Source: Mimachlamys varia (Eukaryota > Mollusca > Bivalvia > Pectinida > Pectinidae). From it: a DNA stretch of 64,000 nt. Both the position numbers and the translations under genes were made by a program. Where the stretch lies: contig OX392527.1 in assembly GCA_947623455.1 (NCBI GenBank), forward strand, positions 65,175,115 to 65,239,114, given 5' to 3'. A model generated the notes under the pieces. It was not told the DNA's origin, searched no databases, and saw only the letters and a list, made by a program, of their open reading frames with translations. This document shows positions 33,938 through 44,965 of this stretch, piece by piece. Numbering within the stretch: position 1 is the stretch's first letter; every line of letters starts with the position of its first letter.

Positions 33938-35832
33938 ATATCATCACTCTTAGGAACTGTAAGACAGGTTTTGTCTCAGGTCCCTGTGGTATAAGATATC
34001 ATCACTCTTAGGAACTGTAAGACAGGTTTTGTCTCAGGTCCCTGTGGTATGAGATATCATTACTTTTAGGAACTGTAAGGCTGGTTTTGTCTCAGGTCCC
34101 TGTGGTATGAGATATCATTACTTTTAGGAACTGTAAGACTGGTTTTGTCTCAGGTCCCTGTGGTATGAGATATCATTACTTTTAGGAACTGTAAGACTGG
34201 TTTTGTCTCAGGTCCCTGTGGTATAAGATATCATTACTTTTAGGAACTGTAAGACTGGTTTTGTCTCAGGTCCCTGTGGTGTAATATATCATCACTTTTG
34301 GGAACTGTAAGACAGGTTTTGTCTCAGGTCCCTGTGGTATAAGATATCATTACTTTTAGGAACTGTAAGACAAGTTTTGTCTCAGGTCCCTGTGGTATAC
34401 GATATCACTTTTAGGAACTGTAAGACAGGTTTTGTCTCAGGTCCCTGTGGTATACGATATCACTCTTAGGAACTGTAAGACTGGTTTTGTCTCAGGTCCC
34501 TGTGGTATAAGATATCAACACTTTTAGGAACTGTAAGACAGGTTTTGTCTCAGGTCCCTGTGGTATAAGATATCGATCTTAGGAACTGTAAGACAGGTTT
34601 TGTCTCAGGTCCCTGTGGTATAAGATATCACTCTTAGGAACTGTAAGACAAGTTTTGTCTCAGGTCCCTGTGGTATAAGATATCATCACTTTTAGGAACT
34701 GTAAGACAGGTTTTGTCTCAGGTCCCTGTGGTATAAGATATCATCACTCTTAGGAACTGTAAGACAGGTTTTGTCTCAGGTCCCTGTGGTATAAGATATC
34801 ACTCTTAGGAACTGTAAGACAGGTTTTGTCTCAGGTCCCTGTGGTATAAGATATCACTCTTAGGAACTGTAAGACTGGTTTTGTCTCAGGTCCCTGTGGT
34901 ATAAGATATCACTCTTAGGAACTGTAAGACAGGTTTTGTCTCAGGTTCCTGTGGTATAAGATATCATTACTTTAGGACCTGTAAGACAGGTTTTGTCTCA
35001 GGTCCCTGTGGTATGAGATATCATCAATCTTAGGAACTGTAAGACAGGTTTTGTCTCAGGTCCCTGTGGTATAAGATACCATCACTCTTAGGAACTGTAA
35101 GACAAGTTTTGTCTCAGGTCCCTGTGGTATAAGATATCACTCTTAGGAACTGTAAGACTGGTTTTGTCTCAGGTCCCTGTGGTATAAGATATCACTCTTA
35201 GGAACTGTAAGACAGGTTTTGTCTCAGGTTCCTGTGGTATAAGATATCATTACTTTAGGACCTGTAAGACAGGTTTTGTCTCAGGTCCCTGTGGTATGAG
35301 ATATCATCAATCTTAGGAACTGTAAGACAGGTTTTGTCTCAGGTCCCTGTGGTATAAGATACCATCACTCTTAGGAACTGTAAGACAAGTTTTGTCTCAG
35401 GTCCCTGTGGTATGAGATATCATTACTTTTAGGAACTGTAAGACAGGTTTTGTCTCAGGTTCCTGTGGTATAAGATATCATCACTTTAGGATCTGTAAGA
35501 CAGGTTTTGTCTCAGGTCCCTGTGGTATGAGATATCATCAATCTTAGGAACTGTAAGACAGGTTTTGTCTCAGGTCCCTGTGGTATAAGATACCATCACT
35601 CTTAGGAACTGTAAGACAAGTTTTGTCTCAGGTCCCTGTGGTATGAGATATCATCAATCTTAGGAACTGTAAGACAGGTTGTGTCTCAGGTCCCTGTGGT
35701 ATAAGATATCATCACTTTTAGGAACTGTAAGACTGGTTTTGTCTCAGGTCCCTGTGGTATAAGATATCATCACTTTTAGGAACTGTAAGACTGGTTTTGT
35801 CTCAGGTCCCTGTGGTATAAGATATCACACTT
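33938..35832 (+). repeat. Minisatellite D, ~58-bp unit
   Basis: About 33 copies of a 52-58-bp unit: GATATCATCACTCTTAGG, AACTGTAAGACAGGTTTTGT, CTCAGGTCCCTGTGGTATAA. The variable part is the GATATC(ATC)ACT spacer. Each unit contains a donor-like ACT|GTAAGA and, 16 bp later, an acceptor-like TTTTGTCTCAG|GT, and a small AGACA/TGTCT hairpin. It lies inside the intron between exons 6 and 7. Confidence 0.97.
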
Positions 35833-36484
35833 GTTTTGTGTCCAATTTCTTGTTCAATTTAATTGGCAATACATTATGTTTAAAGTGAGCACAGCTACTA
35901 AGATTAGATATTATTCATTTGTCTGATTTTTTTTTATATTATTGGACATTCTATGTCGTTTCGGATTAAATAAATAAACAAGTGTCTTGTCATAGGTGAG
36001 TTTTATGAGCGGCAATTAAAGTGGAAGCACTTTTCCTAAACTGTGAGCCACTCAATCCAGCTTCCTGTTATCATGTGCTAGAGACCATGGTGTTTTATTA
36101 TAATATTCATTAGCTGCATCGGGTGTTGATCGGGGTTTTAAATTGCTTTAAATTATAAAGCATTCGAAATAATGCTGAAAGCATGTCAATTGCAAAACAA
36201 ACAGTTTTTACTGGTGTAAATGTTTTAGCTTTTAGTGGGTCTTCAGAATGCTTGTCCAATTAAAGAAATGAAAAATAACGATCTGGTCCATGTTTAAATC
36301 GTTACTCATACTGCAGCATTAGTTTATTGGTTATTACTGTCAGTTTGACAACCTGCAGTTCAATCCAGTCCCCAAGTTGCTAGTCGATATTGTTTTATAA
36401 TCTCAGGTATGCTGGTATGTTCAATTTCAGAATGATTCAGGAAATCGATATCAGTTTGAAATAAACAATTGAATTTATTGCCAG
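35833..36484 (+). other. Remaining intron 6 sequence
   Basis: AT-rich, nothing recognisable; ends AATTTATTGCCAG. Confidence 0.5.
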
Positions 36485-36572
36485 GGTCCATTTCGCCGGG
36501 ACGGAGACCGGAACTGTCTGGTGTGGATTGATGAATGGCGCTGTTCAGTCTGGGCTGAGAGCTGGCGCAGAG
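36485..36572 (+). CDS. Amine oxidase-like exon 7 (FAD-binding GTETGT motif)
   Basis: TTGCCAG|G to GCAGAG|GTAAAA, 88 nt. It encodes VHFAGTETGTVWCGLMNG then AVQSGLRAGAE. FAGTET is the C-terminal FAD contact of the family. Leu in GLMNG occupies the place of MAO-B Tyr435, the second aromatic-cage residue. Confidence 0.92.
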
Positions 36573-36845
36573 GTAAAAACTGCAAAAATACACCCAGCTT
36601 AACTCGTTCATCCCTGAAAATTCATAATGAACTAATCAAACCATTGTACTGGAAGAGTTCAAATGTGTATTCAAAGGTGCATGGGTTAATCTAAAAATAG
36701 CCAAATGTATATTACGCTGGATAATGTTGTTTAGTTACTGCATATTTAAACCATACAACATATATATTTTTATTTATATTACAAAACAGACTTTTGTTTT
36801 AAAAATGAGGAGTCATACAACATGTGACAACTTTCCTGCAGCAGC
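36573..36845 (+). other. Start of intron 7
   Basis: Non-coding, no feature before the array. Confidence 0.5.
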
Positions 36846-39757
36846 ATATCTCGGTAAACTGTTTGTACTGAAGTCCATTATCTCGGTAAACTGTTTGTAC
36901 TGAAGTCCATATCTCGGTAAACTGTTTGTACTGAAGTCCGTATCTCGGTAAACTGTTTGTACTGGAGTCCATATCTCGGTAAACTGTTTGTACTGGAGTC
37001 CATATCTCGGTAAAGTGTTTGTACTGGAGTCCATATCTCGGTAAACTGTTTGTACTGGAGTCCATATCTCGGTAAACTGTTTGTACTGGAGTCCATATCT
37101 CGGTAAACTGTTTGTACTGGAGTCGGTATCTCGGTAAACTGTTTGTACTGGAGTCCATATCTCGTTAAACTGTTTGTACTGGAGTCCATATCTCGGTAAA
37201 GTGTTTGTACTGGAGTCCATATCTCGGTAAACTGTTTGTACTGGAGTCCATATCTCGGTAAACTGTTTGTACTTGAGTCCATATCTCGATGAACTGTGTG
37301 TACTGGAGTCCATATCTCGGTAAACTGTTTGTATTGGAGTCTATATCTTGGTTTACTGTTTGTACTGAAGTCCATATCTCGGTAAACTGTTTGTACTGGA
37401 GTCCATATCTCGGTAAAGTGTTTGTAGTGGAGTCGGTATCTCGGTAAACTGTTTGTACTGGAGTCCATATCTCGTTAAACTCTTTGTTCTTGTGTCCATA
37501 TCTCGGTAAACTGTTTGTACTGGAGTCCATATCTCGGTAAAGTGTTTGTACTGGAGTCCATATCTTGGTAAACTGTTTGTACTGGAGTCCATATCTCGGT
37601 AAAGTGTTTGTAGTGGAGTCCATATCTCGGTAAACTGTTTGTACTGAAATCCATATCTCGGTAAACTGTTTGTACTTGAGTCCATATCTCGGTAAACTGT
37701 TTGTACCGGAGTCCATATCTCGGTAAACTGTTTGTACTGGAGTCCATATCTCGGTAAACTGTTTGTACTGGAGTCCATATCTCGGTAAACTGTTTGTACT
37801 GGAGTCCATATCTCGGTAAAGTGTTTGTAGTGGAGTCGGTATCTCGGTAAAGTGTTTGTACTGGAGTCCATATCTCGGTAAACTGTTTGTACTGGAGTCC
37901 ATATCTCGGTAAACTGTTTGTACTGGAGTCCATATCTCGATAAAGTGTTTGTACTGGAGTCCATATCTCGGTAAACTGTTTGTACTGGAGTCCATATCTC
38001 GGTAAACTGTTTGTACTGGAGTCCATATCTCGGTAAACTGTTTGTACTGGAGTCCATATCTCGGTAAAGTGTTTGTAGTGGAGTCGGTATCTCGGTAAAC
38101 TGTTTGTACTGGAGTCCATATATCGGTAAACTGTTTGTACTGGAGTCCATTTCTCGGTAAACTGTCTGTACTGGAGTCCATATCTCGGTAAACTGTTTGT
38201 ACTGGAGTCCATATCTCGGTAAACTGTTTGTACTGGAGTCCATATCTCGGTAAAAGGTTTGTACTGGAGTCCATATCTCGGTAAACTGTTTGTACCGGAG
38301 TCCATATCTCGGTAAACTGTTTGTACTGGAGTCCATATCTCGGTAAACTGTTTGTACTGGAGTCTATATCTTGGTTAACTGTTTGTACTGGAGTCCATAT
38401 CTCGGTAAACTGTTTGTACTGGAGTCCATATCTCGGTAAAGTGTTTGTAGTGAAGTCGGTATCTCGGTAAACTGTTTGTACTGGAGTCCATATCTCGTTA
38501 AACTCTTTGTACTTGTGTCCATATCTCGGTAAACTGTTTGTACTGGAGTCCATATCTCGGTAAAGTGTTTGTACTGGAGTCCATATCTTGGTAAACTGTT
38601 TGTACTTGAGTCCATATCTCGGTAAACTGTTTGTACTGGAGTCCATATCTCGATAAACTGTTTGTACCGGGGTCCGTATCTCGGTAAACTGTTTGTACTG
38701 GAGTCTATATCTCGGTAAACTGTTTGTACTGGAGTCCATATCTCGGTAAACTGTTTGTACTTGAGTCCATATCTCGGTAAACTGTTTGTACTGGAGTCCA
38801 TATCTCGATAAACTGTTTGTACCGGAGTCCATATCTCGGTAAACTGTTTGTACTTGAGTCCATATCTCGGTAAACTGTTTGTACTGGAGTCCATATCTCG
38901 ATAAACTGTTTGTACCGGGGTCCGTATCTCGGTAAACTGTTTGTACTGGAGTCCATATCTCGGTAAACTGTTTGTACTGGAGTCCATATCTCGGTAAACT
39001 GTTTGTACTGGAGTCCATATCTCGATAAACTGTTTGTACCGGAGTCCGTATCTCGGTAAAGTGTTTGTACTGAAATCCATATCTCGGTAAACTGTTTGTA
39101 CTGGAGTCCGTATCTCGGTAAACTGTTTGTACTGGAGTCCATATCTAGGTAAACTGTTTGTACTGGAGTCCATATCTAGGTAAACTGTTTGTACCGGAGT
39201 CCATATCTCGGTAAACTGTTTGTACTGAAGTCCATATCTCGGTAAACTGTTTGTACTGAAGTCCATATCTCGGTACACTGTTTGTACCGGAGTCCATATC
39301 TCGGTAAAGTGTTTGTACTGGAGTTCATATCTCGGTAAACTGTTTGTACTGGAGTCCATATCTCGGTAAACTGTTTGTACTTTAGTCCATATCTCCATAA
39401 ACTGTTTGTACTGGAGTCCATATCTCGGTAAACTGTTTGTACTGGAGTCCATATCTCGGTAAACTGTTTGTACTGGAGTCCATATCTCGGTACACTGTTT
39501 GTACCGGAGTCCATATCTCGGTAAAGTGTTGGTACTGAAGTCCATATCTCGGTAAACTGTTTGTACTGGAGTCCATATCTCGGTAAACTGTTTGTACTGG
39601 AGTCCATATCTCGGTAAAGTGTTTGTACTGAAATCCATATCTCGGTAAACTGTTTGTACTGGAGTCCGTATCTCGGTAAACTGTTTGTACTGAAGTCCAT
39701 ATCTCGGTAAACTGTTTGTACTGAAGTCCGTATCTCGGTAAACTGTTTGTACCGGAC
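36846..39757 (+). repeat. Minisatellite E, 31-bp unit
   Basis: About 94 copies of a 31-bp unit, CATATCTCGGTAAACTGTTT followed by GTACTGGAGTC, with common variants AAGTG for AACTG and GAAGTC or TTGAGTC. The minus strand is open over 600 codons because three units equal 93 bp; those frames are artefacts. On the sense strand every unit holds TCG|GTAAAC, a moderate donor-like site, loosely similar to the exon 7 donor GAG|GTAAAAACTG. Confidence 0.97.
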
Positions 39758-40142
39758 TAAGGTGTTTAGAGTAATTTGACACTTTTGAGCAATTTTCGAT
39801 AAAAATGCATACCATTGAGGGGGTGTTATCTATGTGGTACTAATCTCCTTTTTTAAGATGTGAAGTTTCTTTTTTTTTTGTCAAAATTGACCAATGTTTT
39901 ACTTGAACTTCGACAAAGTTGGTTAGTTACATTATTATTTCTACAACGGTTGTGTACATACCCCTTTATTTAAGCCACGTTACCGCAAAACCACATGGCT
40001 TTTATTCCGGAAAGTTGTGTATCGGAATCGACGTATCACTTTTTACCCAAATCTATGCGACAATGATTTTGAATATAGTTCAGGTTAATCATGCTTTTGA
40101 AGCACAATGTTGGTTGTTTATTATTTGTTTTATTTCAAAAAG
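39758..40142 (+). other. End of intron 7
   Basis: AT-rich; ends TTGTTTTATTTCAAAAAG. Confidence 0.5.
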
Positions 40143-40379
40143 GTGTTGTTTGATCTGAGACCGGAACTGGTGGGGACCGAGCTTCCAGACAAGATGGACT
40201 TGACGTTCAGCCATAAAGCTTCCTGTTCAAGCGGAAGAGGATTCTGGGTGTGTTTCGGGTTTGGCGTGCTTGGTGTAACAATAGGTGTCGTGGGAATGTC
40301 TTTTGCCAGAAAAGCCCTCTACCTACCGTTTGATACACTGGAGCGAATATATGACGTCTTTCAAAAAATGTACTATTGA
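40143..40379 (+). CDS. Amine oxidase-like terminal exon with membrane anchor
   Basis: 79 codons including TGA, phase 0. VLFDLRPELVGTELPDKMDL leads into a hydrophobic segment, FWVCFGFGVLGVTIGVVGMS, followed by a basic ARK and a short amphipathic tail that ends QKMYY. MAO-A and MAO-B are anchored in the mitochondrial outer membrane by a comparable C-terminal helix, so the same location is inferred. Confidence 0.9.
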   Translation: MLFDLRPELVGTELPDKMDLTFSHKASCSSGRGFWVCFGFGVLGVTIGVVGMSFARKALYLPFDTLERIYDVFQKMYY

Positions 40380-40401
40380 CAAATACCATGTCCTATATAC
40401 A

Positions 40402-40407
40402 AATAAA
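40402..40407 (+). terminator. Poly(A) signal AATAAA of the oxidase gene
   Basis: AATAAA 22 bp after the stop codon would give a very short 3' UTR. It is the first canonical signal downstream. Confidence 0.5.
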
Positions 40408-40936
40408 GGTTGCTGATAAAAAGTAAGAAGATTTAAAAACATGTCTGCCAAAATGTTCAACACGCAAGCTTCCGATCTGATGTCCTGTTTGTTGAGGATT
40501 GGTGTATTAACATATTTTTTTCAGAAGTGTTTTTATTTATAACGCTTTTTGCTTCAAGTTTGGTAAATGTACCGTGTTTCTAGTCATTGGATCTAACATT
40601 GTTGTACAATGTATACCTATATTGGTACTGGTTTCAAAGAGACTTGAAACAGATAGTTCCATTTTTTGGAACTGGACTTGGTCGTCTTTGATTTTGGGCT
40701 CAAACGTCTGTCTTTTAGTTTGAGGCCGCGAATTATATTTCCGTGTGGCATTCGTCTATGTCACGCAGTCACGGCCACCACGTCATCATTGTCCTTCTCA
40801 TCATCATCGTCGACAGTGGCGGCGTTATCATCATCGTTATCGTCATCGCAACCATCATTGTCGTCATCCCGTTTTACTGTATCGAAACGTTTACTTCTTT
40901 GTCCATACACAGGATAATGATAAACTATCGGCTCTA
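40408..40936. other. Intergenic, with (TCA)n-like low-complexity patch
   Basis: 40770-40875 is rich in TCATCATCG-type triplets and is open in several frames as a result. No gene. Confidence 0.5.
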
Positions 40937-42030
40937 CTTGTGACAAGTAGCTATATATAGTATTTATTGGGATCTACTTGTGACAAGTAGTATCTATTGG
41001 GATCTACTTGTGACAAGTAGCTATATATAGTATCTATTGGGATCTACTTGTGACAAGTAGTATCTATTGGGATCTACTTGTGACAAGTAGCTATATATAG
41101 TATCTATTGGGATCTACTTGTGACAAGTAGTATCTATTGGGATCTACTTGTGACAAGTAGCTATATATAGTATCTATTGGGATCTACTTGTGACAAGTAG
41201 CTATATATAGTATCTATTGGGATCTACTTGTGACAAGTAGTATCTATTGGGATCTACTTGTGACAAGTAGCTATATATAGTATCTATTGGGATCTACTTG
41301 TGACAAGTAGCTATATATAGTATCTATTGGGATCTACTTGTGACAAGTAGTATCTATTGGGATCTACTTGTGACAAGTAGCTATATATAGTATCTATTGG
41401 GATCTACTTGTGACAAGTAGTATCTATTGGGATCTACTTGTGACAAGTAGCTATATATAGTATCTATTGGGATCTACTTGTGACAAGTAGTATCTATTGG
41501 GATCTACTTGTGACAAGTAGCTATATATAGTATCTATTGGGATCTACTTGTGACAAGTAGTATCTATTGGGATCTACTTGTGACAAGTAGCTATATATAG
41601 TATCTATTGGGATCTACTTGTGACAAGTAGTATCTATTGGGATCTACTTGTGACAAGTAGCTATATATAGTATCTATTGGGATCTACTTGTGACAAGTAG
41701 TATCTATTGGGATCTACTTGTGACAAGTAGCTATATATAGTATCTATTGGGATCTACTTGTGACAAGTAGCTATATATAGTATCTATTGGGATCTACTTG
41801 TGACAAGTAGTATCTATTGGGATCTACTTGTGACAAGTAGCTATATATAGTATCTATTGGGATCTACTTGTGACAAGTAGTATCTATTGGGATCTACTTG
41901 TGACAAGTAGCTATATATAGTATCTATTGGGATCTACTTGTGACAAGTAGTATCTATTGGGATCTACTTGTGACAAGTAGCTATATATAGTATCTATTGG
42001 GATCTACTTGTGACAAGAAGTATCTATTGG
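40937..42030. repeat. Minisatellite F: array of palindromes, 30/42-bp units
   Basis: A nearly invariant array in which CTACTTGTGACAAGTAG (7-bp stem, 3-nt loop) recurs every 30 or 42 bp. The longer unit adds the second palindrome CTATATATAG. Alternation of long and short units gives a mostly 72-bp higher-order period. Copies are almost identical, so homogenisation is recent. It begins 530 bp after the oxidase poly(A) signal. Confidence 0.97.
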
Positions 42031-43319
42031 GAAGTGAAACGTCAGACTGTTAAGAAATTATCGGTATGTCGGTCGAACCTAGTTAGATATTTGTTGAAAA
42101 GTTTGGCCAAGACCGACTGAATACTTTGATTTAAACGGGGTCGTCGAGATACGAGTTCGAGATATTGAGGTTCGGCTAAACACTGCGGAAAGTGCTAAAT
42201 GCTGGTTTATTTACGTATATTTTCAAAAACATATTCATTAAGATTGAAATGTCTTTTCAACAGACGTTTAGCTTCGATGATCATTTTCGGTATGCATAAA
42301 ACGGGAACGTCGGCACTTTCCGTAAACTAGATTTCGACAGCTCCGGTTTCATCAGCGGACCTGAAAAGGCCCGGATGTTCGATATTAATGATGTAGGTGT
42401 CTCTAAAATGTACATGTATGTTAACCATTAGACACCTAAGCTAAGCTTTCTGTTAGATATTTCATGTTTTCCATGTTTTGGTGAAGTTTTCAAGTAATTT
42501 GCTCAATTATATAAGATATTTCAGAATATACTGATTCAATTGTTGTTGGTTCATATAAATATAGGTGTTATTACACCATCAGTTTGCCCAATAATTGTCT
42601 TGGTTTTTTTCCGCTTTGTACCTATTTAACTTCTGGAAATGTCTTTTCCCTGATTTTCTGTAATGTTCAAGGTAAAAGGTTGGAAATCCTTTCATTAACG
42701 GAAAGTAAAGAATCTATTGAAACATGACAAAGAAAACATGCCATTTGCTGGCAGTTTCAGTCCGTCGTGACTAATTTTGAAACTTGTCAAGTCACGTGAT
42801 ACCTTGATAATAGGGATTGGTTAAAAATGAGAAAGATGTTTTGGTATTTGTGATTCCACCAACATAGTAACGATATATTGATTTAATTTCCCCGTTTGTA
42901 GCATATTCTGTTGATGATCTAGAATTGTGCCAAATTTCGCCAAAATATAATTTTTAATGAAATTCGTTTTTTATTATATTTCTGAATTACAAATGAGATA
43001 TACATTTGTAGAATGAAATGCGAAGACAGCTCAACTGGAAAGAATGTATGAATACACATTTATTTAGAGCATACGTATATATATATATATATATGCTCAG
43101 TCCATCAAGACAAAAGTCAATGGTCACTGGTTAGCGATAAAATTTGTGAAAATAGTGAAATATTTGTTAACTTGTGTATTTTCAAGTATATTGTGCGTTT
43201 ATGGTAGTATACATGAAGTATATCTAGTAAAACCATCCTATGTTATTGAGCATGATGTTGAATATTGTTGTAGTTTGGACAAATAAATATGAATTTATTA
43301 TTTATTTTCCATTGAATAC
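42031..43319. other. Intergenic AT-rich DNA
   Basis: No gene. A (TA)n run is at 43077-43094. Confidence 0.5.
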
Positions 43320-43394
43320 ATGATATGTTGTTGGACTTGTTCTTGTATACACTGCTTGCTTTACTGGTCATTTGTACGTGAAATGTTATACCCG

Positions 43395-44965
43395 GAAAAC
43401 AATCGGGAGGATATAACAGTCACGCGGGATACCCGTCTGTCTGACCGTTCTGATTGTCCGGATGATAACTTGAGAATGCTTTTTTTGGTGTACAAGCGAA
43501 CTAGGAGGGGGCACACCTCTATTAATTTTGAGGGAAGTCCATTGAAGGCCAAGGTCAGAGTTAGGTAAAAATAGATATTCTAGGTGACTTTTTGCATCCT
43601 ACACATTAGTTTGGGTTCTATGACGTATAGGACATTTGATTAACACATAAAAATGATATGTAGATTGACATTTGCAATGTGGTGTACATGTCACCTAAGA
43701 GGAGGCATATAACTCTATTGATTTCGAGATCCAATACGGTCAAGGTCACAGTTGCGTGAAATATTTTATCCATGCCACACTCTTGTCCGGATGATAACTT
43801 CAGAATGCATGATGGCAGGACGTTTTTTTTAGTTGTACAAGTTACTTAGGAGGGAACACAAAACTTTATCTATTTTGAAGATCAAGGTCATAACTGTGTA
43901 AATTAAAGTTTTTAATGTCATACTCTTTATCTAGACGATAACCACAGAATGCACATTGGCAGTAACATGGCACTTGATAAATAGACAATGCATGACAGCA
44001 GTAACATAACACTTGGTGGATGAGTTGTCCTTTATAATGAAGGATCTTATTGATTTTGGACCTGATCAACCAAGGTCAAGGTCACTTGCTGAAATAAAAC
44101 CTTACCGTACTTCCCATGTTGTTACTTTTCATACCAATGGATGAACTCAAATTGGTTAGCAGTTATTAAAGAAATCTATATTATTGAGATTTAGACAATT
44201 ATGAAATAGTTTGTTTTTTTTTCAATGTCATTGGGTCAAATATTAAGGTTGCACAAGCTATTTTAAAACTGCCAACAGCTGAAAAAGACATTTCCCTTTA
44301 AACATATTTCTTGCAGAAAATTGTCAGGAATTAGGTGAGGATTATTTTTGGAAAGTTTCAAAGTTATGATGCCAAGGTCAATGTAACAGGATTGTACCAT
44401 TGGCTCGAATGTAAAGTCGCCTAAAATCTATTACTGTAAGCTAAGACTTTCATAAGAACATGTTAAGATTTAAACAGATTTGATCAAGGAAAAGTGGTTT
44501 AAAGGTTTTAATAAATTTGACCCCTGTGGCCTTTAATATGTGTCAATGTCATTTCTTCTGGCAATTTTGTCGGGTTCATCCAAGGAACCTTTCAGCCAAA
44601 CAGTATGCTTCTAGGCCTTTTGGTTTACCAGAAGAAGATGCTTAAAGGTTTAACAGATTTGACCCCTGTGACATTCAAGATTGGTCAAGGTCATTTCCTT
44701 TCGCAAACGTTGTTCCTCTTCATTCAAGGAAGCTATCAGTCAAATATACGGTCTCTATGCCTGACAGTATGTCAGAAGAAGTCATTTAAAGGTTTCGACA
44801 TATTTTATTTACCCCAGAATAGCTGTGACCTTGAAAGTAAGTAAACATAATTTTTTTTGTTAACTTTGTCCAACTCCTTCCAAGAAAGAAAAAGTTTACA
44901 GATGCAGGACAGACGATGCACCATCGCATAAGCTCACTTGGCCCTTCAGCCAGGTGAGCTAATAA
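43395..44965 (+). repeat. Diverged molluscan dispersed repeat with terminal hairpin
   Basis: Diverged internal copies share TGTCCGGATGATAACTT.AGAATGC (43455, 43784, weaker at 43926) and AAGGTCAAGGTCA-like blocks. A second set shares TTGACCCCTGTG...TTCAAGG (about 44515-44840). The end, AGCTCACTTGGCCCTTCAGCC then AGGTGAGCT (44930-44960), is a hairpin I associate with common molluscan repeats. No protein is encoded. Confidence 0.6.

Larger units (their letters stand above)
27851..40379 (+). other. Flavin monoamine oxidase-like gene (3' eight exons)
   Basis: Eight exons on the + strand, all with GT-AG introns and consistent phase, encode the last ~382 residues of a flavin-containing amine oxidase. 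Order: TVEAACKSMFG / EMSLLYFLMNV helical part, GGAQQLCHRL, VIMAVPPHLL, IVKFVYSYEE (its Lys aligns with the flavin-linked MAO-B Lys296), YNGGC (aligns with covalent FAD Cys397), FAGTETGT FAD-binding motif, and a C-terminal membrane segment as in mitochondrial outer-membrane MAOs. The N-terminal Rossmann exons (~140 residues) were not found. Three introns hold minisatellites. Family assignment is strong. Substrate is unknown because both aromatic-cage tyrosines are replaced (Phe, Leu). Confidence 0.88.

Noticed and set aside
36799..39815. Minus-strand ORFs of 483 and 617 codons (TNSLPRYGLQYKQFTEIW period)
   Set aside because: Array E is intronic to the + strand oxidase gene and 93 bp (three units) is a multiple of three, so open frames arise automatically. 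No protein-level constraint is evident, since all frames vary alike.
40743..40960. Overlapping His/Ser/Ile-rich ORFs on both strands
   Set aside because: They come from a TCATCATCG low-complexity patch; several frames are open at once and there is no splice or start context.
33938..42030. CRISPR-like arrays
   Set aside because: Units are continuous repeats without unique spacers, and the DNA is eukaryotic with introns and retroelements.
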